Origin: Dendrolimus kikuchii
Taxonomy: Eukaryota > Arthropoda > Insecta > Lepidoptera > Lasiocampidae
Assembly: GCA_019925095.2 (NCBI GenBank)
Contig: CM034402.1
Coordinates: forward strand, 10,303,501-10,367,500
Direction: 5' to 3'
DNA: 64,000 nt
Shown: piece by piece, positions 23,363 through 34,895 of the stretch
Layout of the letters: each line of letters starts with the position of its first letter
How positions within the stretch are numbered: position 1 is the stretch's first letter
Position numbers and translations under genes: made by a program
Notes under the pieces: model-generated
Seen by the model: only the letters and a program-made list of their open reading frames with translations
The model's database searches: none
What the model was told of the DNA's origin: nothing

Positions 23363-24371
23363 TCTCTTTTATAGAACCTCTTTTCAACTTTCAGACTTAT
23401 AGACCAAAGTTCTAAAAACGTTAATCTGTGATTAGGCATTGAAATTGCAGACCGCGCTGAAAAATTACTGAGTGTAGACCTTTTTTTCTATGCTAGATGT
23501 CCGCCGATCGTTGGAGTGGGTGGCAGTAAAAATTTTACGCTTCGGATAAAGCGTTTGTGCAATCAGAGAGGATTGTCCCGGGAACCTAAGCTAAGCCGCG
23601 TTAAGCGCCGTAGGCAACGGGAGAACATTCGACCCGCTCCAATCCTATTACTGATTTTTAAACAAGATTTTCTTACTTTAAGTGTTGACCTTTCTGCTTG
23701 ACGCCTTATCATTTTTACATTCGTTTATTAAATTGTTTAACATTAAATTATTTTGAGATTTAAGATTGAGTTCAGTTGTGGTGATTCTGTGGTTAAGGCT
23801 TCTCATTCGAATTTTTTGGGAATATTTAAGCAAAGGTTATATACAATCTACCGGATATACAATATGGTAACTCTCATTGGGAAAGTCTTATAAAAGTTGT
23901 AGTGGGAAGTTTTTTTTTGCAATTTTATAGTAGAACTCTCCACAAATCTAGAGATAAAAGTGATTTATCTTCATTAGGATTTGACCGTTTTCTGATTTTT
24001 CGGTGCAGCAGCAGGAATATGCAACATGTGCCGCTCCCGCACTAATACCAAGCGAATCAGAAAACGCTCATATAAATATAGGCGCTTGATCATTTTTCTA
24101 TACTACGTACGTATGTATACCAAGTATACGGATTCCGCATCGCTGCTGTACTGATAGATCAGAAAGCAGCTTTAGATATAGTAGTCTTATCTATATCAAA
24201 GTTATAAGTTTAGGTAAATCTGTTTAATATTCAAGGACTTTAGAAACAACAAACAAACATGTATTTAATATCCTATACACACTCTAAAACAAGGCTGCTG
24301 TCATATTTATTTATACATAATCGATATAAGTTTTATATCATGTTGAGCGCAAAAAAATACAACTAAATTTA

Positions 24372-24405
24372 TTTTTGGCGTATTTAAAAGAAAATACGCC
24401 AAAAA
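24372..24405. repeat. Perfect 14-bp inverted repeat
   Basis: Arms tttttggcgtattt and aaatacgccaaaaa with a 6-bp centre. No associated gene. Confidence 0.75.
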
Positions 24406-24569
24406 TTAACTCAGGTATAGCATGTCGTCAGTTGAATTATAAATTCTGGATAATACGCCTACGTTTACGTCTATAGGATTTAGGTAAAAAATCGTAATAA
24501 TCAAAATCATCTCTTCCTTTTCAAAATTATCACAATCGGTAGGTTCGCCATAACGTGTGATTTCTATAG

Positions 24570-24790
24570 TCCTTTATTTTGACGTACGTTCTCTATCATA
24601 TCACAAATCTTCAAGCCATCCTTCACACGATCCATCGTATTCTTACATCCACCAAACTTTTTACTACTCTTTACTATTATTTTTGTTATTCTCATCTAAT
24701 TACATGCCCATACCACCTTAATCTTTTCGTATCAATTTTTAGTGGGTGTAATTTTTAAAGAATCCTTTTATGTACTTATCCCTTTCTTTA
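24570..24790 (-). pseudogene. Degenerate RTE-like LINE C-terminus
   Basis: The DNA matches the better copy at 44779-45036 (cacgatccatcg, 'atgcccataccaccttaatc' against 'atgcccataccaacttaatc'), so it is a minus-strand remnant of the same LINE family. No frame is preserved. The rest of 23365-25345 has no supported feature. Confidence 0.5.
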
Positions 24791-25348
24791 TTCACTTTAA
24801 TAGCAATCAAAATTTAACCACAGTATAACATTTAATATATGTAGCTACGTCGTTTACAAATGTCTAACTGTGAGTTGTCACCCTTGGATTTATTTGAGTA
24901 GATTGCTAAGCGATTCGTGCGATAACATGACGTAATTTTGTCTCCGAATTTGCATAAACGTAAGGTTGGAGGAATTTTGCGGAAGCATTACAAGCTTTAA
25001 TCTTCATCCCCCTGATCCTCCACCTCTTTGATGTATCTCACGCATGTAGCTCGAAAACAATTTGAAGTAAATTTACGTAAGTACAGATTATTAGTTTTGA
25101 GTTTACACAGGAAATGTATCTAATGTCTGTAATATCAGAATTTATGGTGAGATAGAGACGTATGATGTATTGACGAGTATGGATCGAAAAAACATACTGT
25201 GCCGACTCCGAGTGATTGTCAAAAGATAGAAGGATAAGAGATATGGATTGTAGGTTACTCGAGAGCGATTTAGTCCTCATCATTGGCGTGAAGTTCTAGG
25301 TGCATCCGGTGGTTTCGAAGCCCAAAATTCACTTTCGAACTGCTTAAT

Positions 25349-25665
25349 ATGTTTTATCCGTGCAGGAACGGAGAAAGAATACAATTTTCTGCGGCCAGGC
25401 GGCCTGTCGTAAGAGGCAACAAAACAACCCACAGCCAGGTAGTAGGGCACTTGCCAGAATGGATGGCTACCACCCCTGGTCTAAAGTATGTCACCATAAC
25501 AACCGAATTATTGTGTTATGGCATTAGGGACAAAGTTCTATCCTCCCTTAAGAGAGCGGCAGCGCATTTGTAGCACCTTTGGTGTTAAAAATGTCCATAG
25601 GCGATGATAACCGCTTTCCATCACGTGGGCCGTCTGCCTGTCTGCTGAACTCACGTAATAGTACG
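25349..25665 (+). repeat. Retroposon family X, copy 3
   Basis: A near full-length copy: tatccgtgcaggaacggaga is matched by ttatccgtgcaggaacggag at 25356, then 'gcggccaggcggcctgtcgt', 'ggctaccacccctggtctaa', 'cttaagagagcggcagcgc' and 'gggccgtctgcctgtctgct'. Confidence 0.75.
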
Positions 25666-25896
25666 TACGAAAAACGTCCACTACGTTTGTCATCGCTACG
25701 GAACTCTTCATAGTTCGTGGACTACCGACTACTTGTCGATTTTATTAATTATATATTCCACAAAATAATACATACTTCTGTCTACCTTCTAGCAGCAGTG
25801 ATACTAAACTTTATAGCTGCCAATTCTGGTATAAACTAACTTATTCATAAATATGTTACACGTCAGGGTTATATATGTATTATTTGTAAATTTTCA

Positions 25897-26172
25897 ATTA
25901 TTTTCATTTAGATATTTTTCATCAATTTTACAATCCATGAATTCCTTCAAGCTATAGAACGTGTGCTCGATTAGCCACTTAAGCCGGTAAGTAAATGCAT
26001 TTAAACTGCCCGAAAGTTTGATCTTGTTCGGTAGATTAGTCGGACCCATAACATGAGTTAGCGTGTTAGAATTTTCCAATCGACTCAGCAACAGTGCAAT
26101 CCTATATTTTCTGTTCTGAGTCTGATACGAGTGCACGTCGCTATGCTTTGCATAGATGGAATGATTCACCTT
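25897..26172 (-). pseudogene. Jockey-like LINE ORF2 C-terminal remnant
   Basis: The minus strand encodes HSYQTQNRKYRIALLLSR, then GPTNLPNKIKLSGSLNAF, then KWLIEHTFYSLKEFMD. The order 'T/Q-R-N-R, then L-P-x-x-I-K, then F-Y-S-hydrophobic-E-F' is the conserved tail of Jockey/CR1-type reverse transcriptases. Only the tail (about 85 residues) survives; the catalytic domains are absent. It lacks a clear A tail or target duplication, so the insertion is old. Confidence 0.7.
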
Positions 26173-26559
26173 AACGTATAGAGCTACTTAAAATACTAAT
26201 AAGCAAGGTAGGGTAAGAATTCGTAATTTTTGAAATGGGGTCTGGCGATTCCCTATAACGTAACACAAGAATAGCACGCACGCCCTTTTCCTGTATACGA
26301 AACGCGCGCTCTCAGTCAGCAGCGCGCGCCAACAACTCAGTACTATATTGTACCAATAAACGCACCGTAGCAAACTAGCATGATCGAACAGCGTCAGTAG
26401 TAACACGCGCGACAACCTGCGTAAGGCGTAGCATGCACTCCCTTTTTTGGAGCATAATTTATGTATATGGTTTTCCTAGTGAAGCCATCCACTTTTACTG
26501 ACAATTCACGCTGTGCACAGCCAGAAAGTTAGAAATATATAAAGTCGGTTTTGATTAGA

Positions 26560-26780
26560 TGAAGCGCAAACCCATTCACTCGGAACCAGCTAGACAACTA
26601 CCGTATTGTCTTTGCTCCAAACAGTCAATTGCAGGTGCGGTACAACAGCCGCTTCATCGTCAGCGTACAAGAATACTTCTGCCAATGATATGGCCTCAGG
26701 CAGATCATTCAATAACAAGTAGAATAAAATATTAGACACTGATGACCCTTGTCCAACCCCCATCTTTAACTCCAATGTGT
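26560..26780 (-). pseudogene. Non-LTR reverse transcriptase catalytic fragment
   Basis: The minus strand (from about 26775) encodes GVGQGSSVSNILFYLLLNDL, then LAEVFLYADDEAAV. The Q-G-S block and the Y-A-D-D catalytic box are RT motifs B and C of LINE elements. About 60 residues remain and nothing recognisable continues on either side. It is a fossil; the family is uncertain (Jockey-like by spacing). Confidence 0.7.
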
Positions 26781-27010
26781 CTGAGGATGTCTTTAATTAA
26801 ATACGACATTGTTTCCTTATATTAAATAACTTTTAATTAAAGATTCTTTAAAAGGATATTTGTGTTGCCTTCTGGGAGGATTATCAAGGATTAAACAATG
26901 GCGACTCTCGACCTCATGCCTCACACACAATGGTTTAAAATATAATGGGAACATACGCAATTTACATTTGACATAAACTCCGTCCACGTTATTATATTAA
27001 GTGAATCGTC

Positions 27011-27150
27011 ATTTATGGCCGGTTCCTATATCACACTTTTCATTCACTTGCCTCAGCATCGGTTGAATTTTGATATTATTTTTGTAGATCTTATGACAAA
27101 TTTTAACCGATAGTAAGGTAACTGATAATAAGACAGGTAAACGGGCCATT
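27011..27150. repeat. Palindromic MITE, good copy
   Basis: Left arm 'tatggccggttcctatatca', 'cattcacttgcctcagcatc' and 'ggttgaattttgatatta' pair with right-arm sequences 'acaaattttaaccgatagta', 'aggtaactga' and 'acgggccatt'. The whole element folds on itself. It abuts the LINE tail starting at 27151. Confidence 0.65.
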
Positions 27151-27300
27151 AGATAGATAGATAGATAATACTTTATTGCTCACCAAAATAAAGAAATACA
27201 AAAACAAAATGTATAATTACAATACTTCTAGGCAATACAATGGGCGGCCTTATCGCTAAAAGCGATCGTATCTAGGCAACCTAGCTTAAAATAAATTCTT
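27151..27300 (-). mobile_element. LINE 3' UTR with (ATCT)n tail, copy 1
   Basis: Read on the minus strand: cgcttttagcgataaggccg, then a stretch ending 'ttggtgagcaataaagtatt' and ATCT repeats (plus strand agatagatagatagata at 27151). Related minus-strand copies are at 30533-30665 and 47210-47300. The AATAAA-like signal and tetranucleotide tail mark the 3' end of a LINE. No coding part is attached. Confidence 0.7.
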
Positions 27301-28009
27301 CACTAATCTGCCGATGTAGGTGGAGCAGAAAAAAAGATAGGATTGTACAATTTAAATATACATACTTACACTAATTTATACATTTAATACAGACAAATTT
27401 ATAGAATACCAATATAAATAAATACATTTTATACCATTACTGCAATACTTTGTGTAAACTTTATGGTTTTTGTTAAAAGTTATACTTCGTCTATTGCCAG
27501 CTCATCAATGTCATACTGTAAAACCTAGAGCAGTGTGTTTTAGTCTAATAAGTATAAAATAATAAAAATATCTTCCTTAACATGACACTGTAAGGTATTA
27601 AAAAAATAACGAAGAGAAATAACAGCGAGAGCAAAAGCAAACTATTTGCAAGTCATAGACATAATTGTTTCGAATGAGGATTGACTCCACGGGCATGGAA
27701 ACCCTAGCTTTAAACTTATAGATGTAAATTTCTGAACTAACAATTCTAAATAACCTTTGTGGTGATACCCACTTTGCCTGACATAGGGAAACTGGCTAAA
27801 TGGTTAGTCCATTTAGGCCAAGCTATTATTTGTTGTACAAGTGTTAAAACCCTTTAATACAATATGTTTTTTAAATAAGGACGGTAAAATACGAAAAAGG
27901 GAGTTGAGACTTTTTTGTTACGATTATTTTTAAATAGAAATTAAAAAATTGTAACATTATTATACGTCTAGCAATTGTCAGGAAACTTCGTTCGCGTTTC
28001 CATAACCAT

Positions 28010-28165
28010 GACGTATTTGTTAGTAAATTGCAACGGCGGCGCCTAAATTCGCGACCACAGCGCCACCTTTTGTGCTATATTCATCTATCCCAAGGAATCG
28101 ACGTCGTTTATCGGGATAAAAAATATTCTAAGTGTTTTCGAGTTTCCCTGAGACACAGGCGGATA
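28010..28165 (+). repeat. Interspersed repeat family K, partial copy
   Basis: Shows 'cacagcgccaccttttgtgc', 'ttcatctatcccaaggaatc', 'cgtttatcgggataaaaaat', parallel to 22660-22745 and 57180-57250. Confidence 0.5.
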
Positions 28166-28187
28166 GACATTATCACCATCTAAGCGT

Positions 28188-28349
28188 TTAATCCCGATTG
28201 CGTGCAGAGTTGTCGCTTACACGCCCAGGATTCGCCTTCCTACGTTTTCTTCTCCATTTAGCGCGGTCTTCAGCATCCCCCGTTTTGAAACTATTGGTAC
28301 GCATGTTATCTTTCACAACGTCAAGACAGCATTTGTTGGGCCTTCCCCA
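28188..28349 (-). pseudogene. RTE-like LINE C-terminal fragment (53 residues, open)
   Basis: An uninterrupted minus-strand frame begins at the match boundary with WGRPNKCCLDVVKDNMRTNS and ends RVSDNSARNRD then TAA (28188-28190). The G-R-P-x-K/N-x-C/R-x-x-D-V-V-K-D-x-M-R motif, then E-D-R-A-K-W-R-R, is the conserved tail of RTE-type reverse transcriptases. There is no start codon and no upstream RT domain, so it is a truncated remnant although the frame is intact. Confidence 0.75.
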
Positions 28350-28933
28350 AGATAGACAAACGTACGGTCTCAGATAGAAAATAATCTAAATTCTAAAAGT
28401 TGCATCGAAATCTGCTGGTCCTAAGTAAACCCCCTTATTATTTATAACTTTTAAATTCATTATACAAATTCGAACTCTACAGATTTATTATATTAAAGAT
28501 TCTATTATAGAAGCTTATCTTATTAGCTTTGCTTGGCCAGAAAACTAAATCTGAAAGCAGACCAATTCTGCTATTTCAATATCTTAGCGATGCGAAAATT
28601 TTCAAATTACGATTCCATTGCGATAGTGTCAAAAATCGTATTCTACTAATAGACATTCTCTTCTCGATATCTTCTCGGCGGACTAATAATACAAAAATTT
28701 GGTATTAATATCAGTAGAAACGGCGTTAGATGAAATATATATTGAAAAGGTACCAAAAATTTTAAACATAAAGGTAGAGTGGCGTTCCACAGGCACGCCA
28801 TTGGAGTTGGCGCAATACCGAAATCACAAACCTATAATTGAGACGATAATATTCGGTGATTTTGAATAATAGTAATAGCAGAATTGGGCCCCTGATAAAA
28901 TAAGACTAGTCTTAACTTATCGGATCTGCGACT

Positions 28934-28974
28934 GATTTTATTTTTTGCACGTAGACACGTGCATAAAATAAAAT
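28934..28974. repeat. Hairpin with 18-bp imperfect arms
   Basis: gattttattttttgcacgt and acgtgcataaaataaaatc, separated by agac. The arms differ by one or two bases. No adjacent gene. Confidence 0.65.
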
Positions 28975-29590
28975 CATTTATTTCGGAAAAGATTTATTTT
29001 ACTAAGGTTAACACGATAGCTGGTAAAGGTATACTTATTTATAAATGTTTATTGTAGTCCGATACTCAACATTAATTATACTGGCTTTTCCAGGAATTAT
29101 CGCAATTTGGGATGCTTTTAAGTATCATAGAAAACATCCTTTAATTAAAATATGTCAACATCACTTTTGTTACTACTGATGAAAATTGTTATGCTGGGGA
29201 AGCCCTAGCATATATCTGCGTTAGTGTTAAAGGTCTAGGCTGTGGCCGAATGCGGCTTATTTAAAGTGCTAAAAAATAACACCGTTGACGCACTACATTA
29301 GTGTATTTGTATTATACGTCATTTGTCAATATTTAACGTCCCTAACAATGTCGTATCTCAAATAACATATTAAACCCATCGCCATATCTGTAACATTATC
29401 CCAAATGAAGTCGTATCATAAGAAAATACCACAAATTAATAAATAAAAATTTGTGTTGAATGTTATAAGCGTAAGTAAAGTTTCTTCTTAACTATTTTTA
29501 GCTTGAATTTGACAGATTTTTCTGGCAAAATAAATTTAACAAACTCAGTCAAAAGACCCTATACGTATCTAAAGTTATGATAAATAAAGG

Positions 29591-29632
29591 AATAAAAGTG
29601 CAACTAAGGTGATGATTAGTTGCACTTTTATT
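29591..29632. repeat. Perfect 16-bp inverted repeat
   Basis: Arms aataaaagtgcaacta (29591-29606) and tagttgcacttttatt (29617-29632) with a 10-bp loop. The surroundings are AT-rich and non-coding. Confidence 0.8.
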
Positions 29633-30064
29633 GCAAAATGTCACATATTTATTGATATAAAGTATGTAAGTATATGTGAATATCAAAATAAAATGATTAT
29701 TTAAATCTATCCTTTAGAGAGTTTCACGAATGAGGTACGTGAATATAGCAGAACAAATATGTCTTTCTACGTAAATGTCCGTACGTCTACATTTTCAGCG
29801 TAGTACCTTTGACTCGAGAAATACCTAATAACACACCACATACTTTGTAATAATGTACGCTGAAATTGTGAACATGATTTATTAAATGCTATTTTTTCCT
29901 TTAACATTCACCGCGTTATATCCCCTTGTAATATTATAACTTTTACTTCGTCCGGTTACTCACTCCTATAAATATGGCTCCGATCCCTACCAACACAATA
30001 AGTTGGGGAGGATCTTGCAAAAAAATATTTTTAAAGTGACGAAGTAAATATTTTTAGTCTATAT

Positions 30065-30095
30065 CACAGAAATAATATCTAGAATTATTTCTGTG
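30065..30095. repeat. 12-bp inverted repeat
   Basis: Arms cacagaaataat and attatttctgtg with the 7-bp centre atctaga. Confidence 0.7.
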
Positions 30096-30532
30096 GTCTA
30101 TATTAAATTTTACCTAATAGTTAAACGTAATTTTGTTTTAAAAGTCCAATGTACCAGTATCCTAAGTAAGTAAACTATGATATCTCAGTAATACCACCGT
30201 GTATGTTGTAATTAATATGATTTTATTCACTTGTATAAATTTCAAGTAGTCGTAAAAATTCAAGTTTTAGAATGATATAAGTAAAAACTTTAGCCATGTT
30301 TTAGATCTCAAACTGACATAAATCGAGAAAGTTCTTGTGACAGCTTAATAAAGCACATTGCACTAGTCTATACAGCTGAGATTTACAACATAAAAGTTCA
30401 TAAATTGTTGTTCAAATTAAGTTCCATTGCAGATTTTTTTTTTAAGTATTTCCTATTCTATATACACCAATAATTGCACAATTCTTGTTCAAAAATAACG
30501 CATATCCTATAACTATTGTTCATTGTTAACCA

Positions 30533-30665
30533 GTAGGTAGATAGATAACACTTTATTGCTCACCAAAATAAACAATCACAAAAATATATGCAACAACAAT
30601 AATACTTCTTGGCAAAACAAAAGGCGGGCCTTATCGCTAAAAGCGATCTCTTCCAGGCAACCAAT
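30533..30665 (-). mobile_element. LINE 3' UTR with (ATCT)n tail, copy 2
   Basis: Plus strand tagatagataacactttatt, 'gctcaccaaaataaacaatc', 'ggcgggccttatcgctaaaa' parallels 27151-27300. Minus-strand orientation; non-coding. Confidence 0.7.
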
Positions 30666-30989
30666 ATTATATTTTTTTTTAATAAAACTGCAAGGCCAAA
30701 CATTTTTCAAGGTCGTCACCCGCCACTAACTACCTTAGTATTCATTTGTGTAGTAAAATATGTTGTTGGTTAACTCCCCGCAATAGCAGGCAAAAGACCT
30801 AAGTCTACAAAAATTGGAAAGTAACTGGGAATGACAATCTCAATACTTGAATGTTTTACCTTCATGTTTAGTTCCGTTATGTTTTCTAGGTAATTCGTGT
30901 GGATTCTTCGTTGGTTTAAGTATGTAACACCTAAAGGAAATGATTTAATTCTAAACCAAAGCTTAATTGATTCATGACTTCTCTTGTTA

Positions 30990-31500
30990 CAACATCTCAT
31001 TAGAATCACAGCCCACGGTCTGAAACACCTTGTTTTAATTGAAATAAACAAATCCAACGGCCCACTTCCCCCGCACTTATCCCATGTTCCCATCATTCCC
31101 TTATTCCAATCCCATATCCTATCCCCTCTACCCTATTCTTCCTGTCTAATCCGTCTATCTTATCGTCGGATACATTTTGGAGTGTGCTACGGAATTTCAC
31201 GACTTGGTTCCCTCATCTTCATTCTATCATATTATCGGACAACCAGACGCGCCGGTTTGCGTCATCGTTACAAGGAGGACATACCATTGGCTAGAACTAA
31301 ACGTTTTACCTCCACCTTTCTTTAGCGCACCGCAGTCGAGTGTCTGTGTTCCCCGATTCATATAAACCAGTGGTTTTCAAGTCACGAGTGAATAGGTATC
31401 TACTAGGTAAGCGTGCTGCATCCTAGATCGTATATTCACTTAACATCAGGTGAGATAGCTGTAGCTGTTGCAGACGTCTTTAGGTTACAGTAACCACGTT
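30990..31500 (+). pseudogene. Jockey-clade LINE ORF2 C-terminus, frame-broken
   Basis: Reading with frame changes gives YYRTTRRAGLRHRYKEDIPL, then ARTKRFTSTFL, then, in another frame, FKSRVNRYLLGKRAAS and a stop at 31431-31433. This R-R-A-G-L-R, then R-T-K-R-F, then F-K-x-R-V-N-R-x-L order is the typical end of many lepidopteran LINE ORF2 proteins. The 3' UTR follows (acttaacatcaggtgagata, 'cgttccatgagctggtgtt') to about 31500. At least two frame disruptions. Bases 31500-32540 show nothing more. Confidence 0.7.
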
Positions 31501-32539
31501 CCATGAGCTGGTGTTACAGTTATTTAGTAGCATAGTTGTTCTTGTCATGTTTCCGTTTAAAGTTAATTATTCCTCTTATTTCTAAACGATACAATCGGCC
31601 ATTTCCTTAATTGAATAATAATGTTATATTCTTATTTATTCTGTGATTAGCCGTGTTTTGTATAGAGTTGTGTATAATTCACCATAATTTTTTATAAGTG
31701 TTATCTCTAATTTGAAGAAGTAATTATGTAGATTATAATTCAAAATCTCTCAAGTGTATATAGACGGTATTCATTTCATTTTATTTTTATGTTGGCAGAC
31801 GCGATAGATTTATATTGTGTTCGGTTTGTTTTATTACATGTAAAACTTTAAGTATAATGTTTTATGTAATATTATATATTGTATAAAATATTATATAGAA
31901 TGTCCAAACAGTAATGTATTAAATTCTTTTCATTCATAACACTTTAATTAAAATAGTTTATCAATGACTTCAATCCGCTATCGGTTGTGCCAATTGCTAA
32001 GTTTCATGTACTGTAAAATTGTTGGAGGGATGGCGAGGTGTTCTAAAAATGATTGCAGAGTGTGAACAGTTAGTGTATATAATGTGTTAAAACCGTAAGG
32101 TTCTCTGATTATGAAGTATTGTGACCAGGTGCTGTTCTTTTACTACCATAAACCCTTCTGAGTTGTTGCAAGTATTACACTGGGAAGTATGGCTGTTTGC
32201 CGCTTCGCTTAAAAAAAAAATTACAGTAGGTACCTTATTTACTCCATTTGTAAAAGTATCTGTCAAGAACCATTTAAATTAGGGCCAACAAGATATTGGG
32301 TTCATAAAAGCATCACTCTCCCTCACTTGATACAAAAGTTTTCCTATTAATGTTGTCAAAATTATAAGGGTGAGGCTCCTATAAACCCTTACATGAACGC
32401 ATTTGTTCCATAGTTACGCTCGATTAGGTTTTAAGTGGTTATAACATGGTAAACAACACAATTAGATTTTATATTAAATGTTTACTTTATTAAACAGTTC
32501 ATTGAATCCATTAAGCATTTATATACATTTCTTTTGATC

Positions 32540-33000
32540 AAGTCAAGCGTGGACGAAGTCGCGGGCATATCCGAGTAATCTATAATATTATAACATTGTA
32601 AATGTGTAGGTAGTCTTTTATTTTTTAGATTTTTTGTGTTTGTCTGTTTGTGCGGAATGCAGGTAAAAACTAGTGGCCCGATTTCGATGTTATTTTCACT
32701 GATACATAGCAAATTTTCGCATTTAAAATCTGCGGTTGTTTAATTATATCTCGGGAATCTCACAGAAACTTTCTTGGGAGCGGTTTAAAGTGCCCCGTCT
32801 GAAAAAACAATCGGATTCCGATGTAATATTTCACTGATCAATAGCAATTTCTCTGTCATAAAATCTGTGATACTTTATATCCCGGAAATCTCGCGGCATT
32901 TTTCCCGGGATCGGTTTTAAATCGTTAGAACATGTCAAAATTAGCTTATTTCACCCAACGCAGACGAAGTCGCAGCTTATTCCTGGTTTTACAAATAAAT
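32540..33000 (+). repeat. Repeat family D, copy with an extra 3'-end piece
   Basis: 32596-33000 carries the family-D modules 'tttgtctgtttgtgcggaat', 'ctagtggcccgatttcgatg', 'atttaaaatctgcggttgt', 'ttcttgggagcggtttaaag'. Just before it, 32542-32580 (aagcgtggacgaagtcgcgg) is a separate 3'-end piece of the same family. The order shows two overlapping or tandem insertions. Confidence 0.55.
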
Positions 33001-34224
33001 TGGAGTTTACTCCTTAAGAATCGATTTTATTTCGATTTTATAGAAAATTTATGAGTAATGAAAGAATTCAAGCCTAAATCATTTTTTATTTCTTCACACA
33101 TCGTTTTTTTTATTTCTTTTAATCCACCCCTCTATTAAAGTGTACAAAACAAAACAAAAATTAAATCTATCAAGCCGTTTTGCTTAATTAAAGTAATTTA
33201 AGTGTCAATCTTTATGTCATGTCAATGTTCACTTCTCTTATGTTAAGCTTGCTTACCAAGATGAGTTTTAGCATAGGTATTATTAGCTTAAATTATTTTA
33301 ATCTTTAATTTATATGTCTTTGAGTGAGTTTTGTGTTTATATGTATATTTTTACTGGCTAAATAGTTATCTGTCTGTCTGTATGTTTTTCTTTTGTTGTA
33401 ACAGTCCTTTTTCAGCTGCTGTGCCGCGCACGTAGACATGCTTTTCAATGTAGGAATGCTTTTTACTGGAGTAAACTCCAGTCGTGCGTCGGGGCTGACA
33501 CGCAGAAGTTTTTTCTTTATTAAAAAAAATGCAAGTGAAATATCTGCTTCCGATTTTTAAATTAATGCAAGTGAAAACTGTAATTTATATACGAAGCTGG
33601 TCAGTGTCCATACAAAATTAAGATTAAATCTTCTGCAGGGCCTCAAATTGTTTGCCTTCCCATGGCTCCACGCAAGCCTTCCGAAACACCTGAGCATTCA
33701 AATAAAATCACGATGATATACAAATACCTTCATTCGACATCATAAACAATATTTCATGTTTCACAGTCATTTGACATTTTATAATTATATATCAGATTTC
33801 CCCACAAAACACAGTTGGGTTCTAGAAGATTGATGATATTATACACATTCAGAAAAGGAAACGAATGAACCTGCCGAATGTGTGTTAAACCACATACCGT
33901 GAAGAGTTTCATTGTGGTGACAAATGTATAAGTACCATTTTTGACACATAGCTTTAGTATTTAAAAAAAGCAAGTAATTTAAAACATCTCTTAAAATCTC
34001 AAAATCTACGTAATATTATCTTGTTCAATCCAATTTTTGTTTAAAATATTTTTAAACTGTTATCTCTTTAATTATCTTCAGAATTTTCCTCCTTATAGTT
34101 ATAGTACAAAGGTTAGAGAGATTGTATACCGGTTTATATAAAATACCGTCCAAATTTCAACTATATATATAGTAAAATAGAATTCGAGTAGAATGTCTGT
34201 CATACTCATAAATAAATGGAAAGA

Positions 34225-34345
34225 TATTATCAATGATATCATTTCATTTCATTTCACTTGCCTTACCATCGGTAGAAATTTAACATTACATATTTGTATT
34301 GAGCTCATGTAAAATTTTAACCGATAGTAAGTCAAATGAATGTAT
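34225..34345. repeat. Palindromic MITE, copy
   Basis: 'catttcacttgccttaccat', 'cggtagaaatttaacattac' and, inverted, 'taaaattttaaccgatagta' with 'agtcaaatgaatg' pair as in 27011-27150. Confidence 0.55.
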
Positions 34346-34719
34346 ATACATAATATACACACGCTAATCGTCTAATCACATAATAAAATTTATTGACTGA
34401 ATTATTATATTACTGAAATATTTTTATATATAATAATAATACAAAGCGAAGTGTATTGTACGATTCTTTTCAAATTAAAAATGTTTCAAAAGTACTTACC
34501 GGTTTATTTCATATATTTCAGTGTTCATATATTTTATTGAACAAAAAATAACTATTACACTTCACCAGCCAAGAACGAACTTATCAAAGTAATAACTCGC
34601 AATGTACCCTATATTAAAGTTATTTATAGTTTGTGCACTCACAGAAAAATGTTTTATTTTTTACCACAGATTAAAAGTTTTTTTTTTTTTCACGCAATGG
34701 AATTTCTTTTTCGCGTCCA

Positions 34720-34895
34720 GATTTCATTTGCGATTCGAAATTCAAATCGCACGCTGAACGCCCGTTCGGAGGGAGCACAATCGAGGAGCGAACTGGAGGC
34801 CGCGGTGAGCGGTTCAACCGCGCATGTGCACACAACCTCTTATAATTTGATATCTCACATCGTCGCCCCTGTGACATTCCGTGGTAAGACCTACT
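34720..34895. promoter_or_regulatory. CpG-rich patch, possible promoter or first exon
   Basis: In very AT-rich surroundings, about 170 bp is CG-dense (cacgctgaacgcccgttcgg, 'gaggagcgaactggaggccg', 'ggttcaaccgcgcatgtgc'). On the plus strand it ends at a consensus splice donor, CCGTG|GTAAGA at about 34881-34888. A non-coding first exon of a plus-strand gene, or a repeat with high CG, would both look like this. No TATA box or coding sequence is obvious. Bases 33000-34220 and 34900-36100 have nothing else that I can support. Confidence 0.3.
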
